The translations under genes were made by a program, and so were the position numbers. Under the pieces are notes generated by a model that was not told where the DNA came from, searched no databases, and saw only the letters and a program-made list of their open reading frames with translations. Positions 61,267-64,000 of a DNA stretch of 64,000 nucleotides are shown here, one piece after another. Location: contig CAVSMR010000011.1 in the NCBI GenBank assembly GCA_963729115.1, positions 682,001-746,000 of the forward strand, in the 5' to 3' direction. Each line of letters opens with the position of its first letter. Positions within the stretch are counted from its first letter, which is position 1. The stretch comes from Actinophytocola sp963729115. GTDB lineage: Bacteria > Actinomycetota > Actinomycetes > Mycobacteriales > Pseudonocardiaceae.

Positions 61267-63266
61267 TGGATCCGCCGCTGCGCCGGTTCGAACCCTCGCC
61301 CGACCCGCGGCACCACGCGGTGCTCGTGGGACCGGCGCGGCCGCTGCTCGCCGCCGACCATCCCGCGTCGGCGGCCTGGGGCAACCACCGCCTGGATCCG
61401 GGACTGGGCGGCGCCTGGCATCCGCACCTGCACGCCGACGCGCTGCACCTCGTGACCGCCGGCCGGTCCCGGCGCTGGACACCGGCCACCGGACCGCTGC
61501 TGCGCGCCGTCGCCTGGCATCCCACCCGGCCCCGGGTCGCCGGGCTGGCGGTCACCGGGCACCGGGCCCGGCTGTTCGTCGCCGACGCCGCGCTCGGTGA
61601 GCTGACCACCCCGGCCGACCTCCCGCTCGGCATCTCGTTCACCTGGTACGCCGCCCGGCCACACCCGCTGTGCTGGCTGGACGACCACCGCCTGATCGTG
61701 CTGCGCCGCACCGGCTCCTCCCCCGCCACGACCGCCACCCCGCAACGCTACGAGGCACGCGGACCGGGCATCCTCCAGTTCACCCCGCGGATCGAGGAGC
61801 TCGCCGACCTCGCCGCCGCCACCGTCGTCGTGCTCGACCTCGGCACCGGCGCCGTAACCGAGCTGACCGGACCGCTGCTGGTTACCGACCTGGCGCTGTC
61901 GCCGGCCCGCACCCACCTGATCGTCCGCCACCTGACCGACTACGACCTCGACGGGCCGCGCCGGGCCAGCCTGATCGTCGACGTGGCGCGCGGCCCCGGC
62001 CCGGAAGTCGACGGCCCGGCCGCCTGGGGCACCGGCGACAGCGACATCGCCTGGTGGCCGGCCGGCGGAACCGACGCGGTGATCTGGACCGCCGGCCGCG
62101 GCCGGGTCGAGGTCCCCGTCGCCGGCCTCGGATTCACCCCCATCACCGCGCTCGTCCACGACGCGCGCCCCGTCCTGCTCGGCAACCGGGCCGGCGCGCT
62201 GGAAGCCGTCGAGCCGGACGGCACCACGCACCGGCTGGCCGACCGGGCGGGGTTCCTGCCCGCTGCGGCCCGACCGCTGCACCTGCAGGGGACCGCCCGG
62301 TTCATCCTCGCCGGCAAGGCGGACCACCGCCCCGGCCTGGCCCTGATCGACCTCGCCGAGCACACCGCGTGCACGGCCTGGGCGCCCCGGGCGGACCCGC
62401 GATCGCAGCTGTGGCCGGTCCACCACGACGGCGACCTCGGCCTGCTCGTCGCCGGCCGCACCACCGTCACCCGCTACCGCCTGACCGGCGGGACGCTCCG
62501 GCCCACCGGCCCGCCACTGCGCGGATTCCGCCACCACACCAAGAGAACGGACGGACACCGCGGAACCAGGCACCCGGTCCACACCGGACACGGCGACGCC
62601 GAACTCACCCTGCCGCCGGACCCATCCCGGGCGCGACTGCTCTGGATCGTCCCCTACCTGTCCACCGAACCCCGGCCGCCCGCGGCCGACCAGCCCGGCG
62701 CCGTACTGCGACTGCCGATCCACTGGCCGCCCGACGCCACCGCCACCACGCTGCGGTCCCAGCTCACCACCGCGATCGGGGCGGCGGTGCACATGCTGCC
62801 CGCCGGCCCCGTCGTCGTGGCCGGGCACAGCTTCGGCGCGACCCTGGCGTTGCACGCCCTCGCCCACGTCCCCGGCATCGCCGCCGCCATCGCGATGAGC
62901 GGCTGCTACAACAGAACCCTTACCCCGTGCGGATTCCAGTACGAACACCGCACCTACTGGCAGGCCCCCACCGTCTACACCGAACTCAGCCCGGCCCTGT
63001 TCGCCGATCGGCTCGCCGGCCCGGTCCTGATCATCCACGGCGCCCAGGACACCCACCCCGCCACCACCCCCGACCAGGCCGTCGCCCTCTACACCGCCAT
63101 CGTCGCCACCGGCGGCCACGCCCGCCTCGTGCTGCTACCCGGTGAGAGCCACAGCTACGTCTACGCCGAGTCCCTGCACACCGTGGCCGACGAGCAACAC
63201 AGCTGGCTCGACCGCTTCGCGGATACCACTCCTGGACCATCAATTCCGGCCAGCACGCCGCTCTAG
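61266..63266 (+). CDS. S9-family (prolyl-oligopeptidase-like) peptidase
   Basis: A 666-residue protein. Residues 1-430 look like a beta-propeller (VAWHPTRPRVAGLAVTGHRA, LALSPARTHLIVRHL). The hydrolase domain has Ser in VVAGHSFGATL, Asp in IIHGAQDTHP and His in PGESHSYVY, so the triad is complete. Lasso loci of proteobacteria often carry S9-fold isopeptidases that open the ring. Here it could remove the leader in place of the B2 protein, or degrade/open the product. No signal peptide. Confidence 0.82.
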   Translation: MDPPLRRFEPSPDPRHHAVLVGPARPLLAADHPASAAWGNHRLDPGLGGAWHPHLHADALHLVTAGRSRRWTPATGPLLRAVAWHPTRPRVAGLAVTGHRARLFVADAALGELTTPADLPLGISFTWYAARPHPLCWLDDHRLIVLRRTGSSPATTATPQRYEARGPGILQFTPRIEELADLAAATVVVLDLGTGAVTELTGPLLVTDLALSPARTHLIVRHLTDYDLDGPRRASLIVDVARGPGPEVDGPAAWGTGDSDIAWWPAGGTDAVIWTAGRGRVEVPVAGLGFTPITALVHDARPVLLGNRAGALEAVEPDGTTHRLADRAGFLPAAARPLHLQGTARFILAGKADHRPGLALIDLAEHTACTAWAPRADPRSQLWPVHHDGDLGLLVAGRTTVTRYRLTGGTLRPTGPPLRGFRHHTKRTDGHRGTRHPVHTGHGDAELTLPPDPSRARLLWIVPYLSTEPRPPAADQPGAVLRLPIHWPPDATATTLRSQLTTAIGAAVHMLPAGPVVVAGHSFGATLALHALAHVPGIAAAIAMSGCYNRTLTPCGFQYEHRTYWQAPTVYTELSPALFADRLAGPVLIIHGAQDTHPATTPDQAVALYTAIVATGGHARLVLLPGESHSYVYAESLHTVADEQHSWLDRFADTTPGPSIPASTPL

Positions 63267-63274
63267 GCAGGCCG

Positions 63275-63293
63275 CGTTCCGGCTGGCGGTACA
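63275..63293 (+). promoter_or_regulatory. 7-5-7 inverted repeat (site 8)
   Basis: CGTTCCG-GCTGG-CGGTACA, in the 89-bp gap between the peptidase and ketosynthase genes. It links the ketosynthase to the genes at 39-53 kb that carry the same repeat. Confidence 0.5.
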
Positions 63294-63355
63294 CGGCCTT
63301 GGTCGTGCCGGAAACCTGATGTCGGATTAAGACGACACGTGGGCAGGTGTGGCAC

Positions 63356-64000
63356 ATGGGCGGCGCGGCCGTAACAGGACTCGGGGTGCTCCTCGCGGGA
63401 TGCGACTCGCCCGCGGCCATGTGGCGGCACCTGCGGACCGGCGCGCCACAACTCGTCCTGGCCACGGATCCGGTCCGGGACGGCGAGGACAGACCGATGG
63501 GGCGCATCGAGGACTTCGCGGCCGGCACCTACCTTCCCGGAGTTCCGCGGCGCTACTACGAGAGCTGCCCTCGTGACGTCCAGCTGTACCTGGCCTCGTT
63601 GCACCTGGCGATGCGGGACGCGAAGCTGTCGGTCGACGCCACGAACGCCGCCCGGATCGGCCTCTTCGACGGCACGTCGAGGGCGAGCTTCGACTTCTGG
63701 TACGAGCACGTCCGCGACGGTGCCGTGGCCACCCGCCGCGCGCTTGCCTACGCGACGCCGGGGCAGGCCGCCGGAATCGGTGCCGCGATCACCGGCGTGC
63801 ACGGGCCGGTGTACACGTTCTCCGCGTCCTGCTCCTCCGGCAGCATCGCGGTCGGCCAGGCCCTGCTGCTCCTCGACTCGAACGTGGTCGACGTGGCACT
63901 GGTGACTGGTCACGAGTCCGCGTTGTCGCGCCCGATCTTCGAGATGTACGGGGACGCCGGCCTGCTCAGCGGCGAACGGCGGGAGCCGCGGCGCGCGGTC
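63356..64000 (+). CDS. Beta-ketoacyl synthase, N-terminal part (runs off the window)
   Basis: 215 residues are visible, with no stop before the edge. It starts GGAAVTGLGVLLAGCDSPAA, the usual KAS I/II opening, and shows the nucleophile Cys in YTFSASCSSGSIAVG. ATG 63356 or GTG 63347 can start it. Only the first half of the ketosynthase fold is present, so whether ACP, reductase or other partners follow is unknown. Next to a RiPP locus with a GNAT, it suggests acyl-chain building; KAS III at 49617 could prime it. Confidence 0.85.
   Translation, partial: MGGAAVTGLGVLLAGCDSPAAMWRHLRTGAPQLVLATDPVRDGEDRPMGRIEDFAAGTYLPGVPRRYYESCPRDVQLYLASLHLAMRDAKLSVDATNAARIGLFDGTSRASFDFWYEHVRDGAVATRRALAYATPGQAAGIGAAITGVHGPVYTFSASCSSGSIAVGQALLLLDSNVVDVALVTGHESALSRPIFEMYGDAGLLSGERREPRRAV

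Noticed and set aside
1..64000. CRISPR arrays, rRNA genes or replication origins
   Set aside because: No evenly spaced repeats with unique spacers, no rRNA-like segments and no DnaA-box cluster were seen.

Overview
The window is about 70% G+C with strong third-position GC bias. The gene types (ESX/EspG and PE-PPE-like genes, LigC and LigD, PucR, F420-type LLM oxidoreductase, DUF5753 regulators, GAF proteins, class-E-sortase LAxTG proteins) point to a filamentous actinobacterium, most likely in the Pseudonocardiaceae (Amycolatopsis-like). This assignment is inferred from gene content and was not tested by search.

Layout. (1) 0.06-2.7 kb, minus strand: an ESX-associated trio, PE-like, PPE-like with a long Gly/Pro tail, and EspG. 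(2) 2.9-14.7 kb: a catabolic island for pyrimidines, probably thymine. It holds an NCS1 permease, dihydropyrimidinase, beta-ureidopropionase, class III aminotransferase, methylmalonate-semialdehyde dehydrogenase, a PucR regulator, an F420/LLM oxidoreductase and an ornithine aminotransferase. No PreTA-type dihydropyrimidine dehydrogenase is present, which makes the LLM enzyme a candidate for the first step. (3) 14.7-24 kb: ordinary core-type genes (ABC-F, RibD-like reductase, LigC, a hydrolase-like lipoprotein, an EEP hydrolase, LigD polymerase, MsrB).

(4) 24-38 kb: a recombination-worn accessory region. It has a truncated GAF gene, an LAxTG-anchored beta-propeller protein, back-to-back broken genes, an HNH-type gene split by an intact 875-bp IS5-family element with a TTA target duplication, a broken IS3-family element, an integrase remnant beside a tRNA-like remnant, one real tRNA (CAT anticodon), regulators and small unknown genes. 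(5) 38-54 kb: secreted or surface proteins (a lectin/YncE double propeller, a YncE-DUF11 protein, a lipase, several decayed LAxTG genes) mixed with a terpene synthase/P450 pair, an IclR regulator, a KAS III and a flavoprotein. Many of the intergenic regions here carry the same 7-5-7 inverted repeat, TGTTCCG-N5-CGGAACA.

(6) 54-64 kb: a biosynthetic locus built on the lasso-peptide plan but altered at key places. One arm (minus) reads GNAT, P450, ABC exporter. The other arm (plus) reads a 78-residue, ten-cysteine precursor, a B2-like protein lacking the expected Cys and His, an asparagine-synthetase-like protein with SGGLAS in place of SGGxDS, a PqqD-like recognition protein, a MauE/thioredoxin-like redox membrane protein, an S9 peptidase, and a ketosynthase running off the window. 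The ketosynthase is preceded by the same inverted repeat seen in region 5. I read this as a lasso-derived, cysteine-rich, possibly acylated RiPP system, and it is the best candidate here for something undescribed. Three one-base frameshifts in regions 5-6 leave open sequencing error or ongoing decay.
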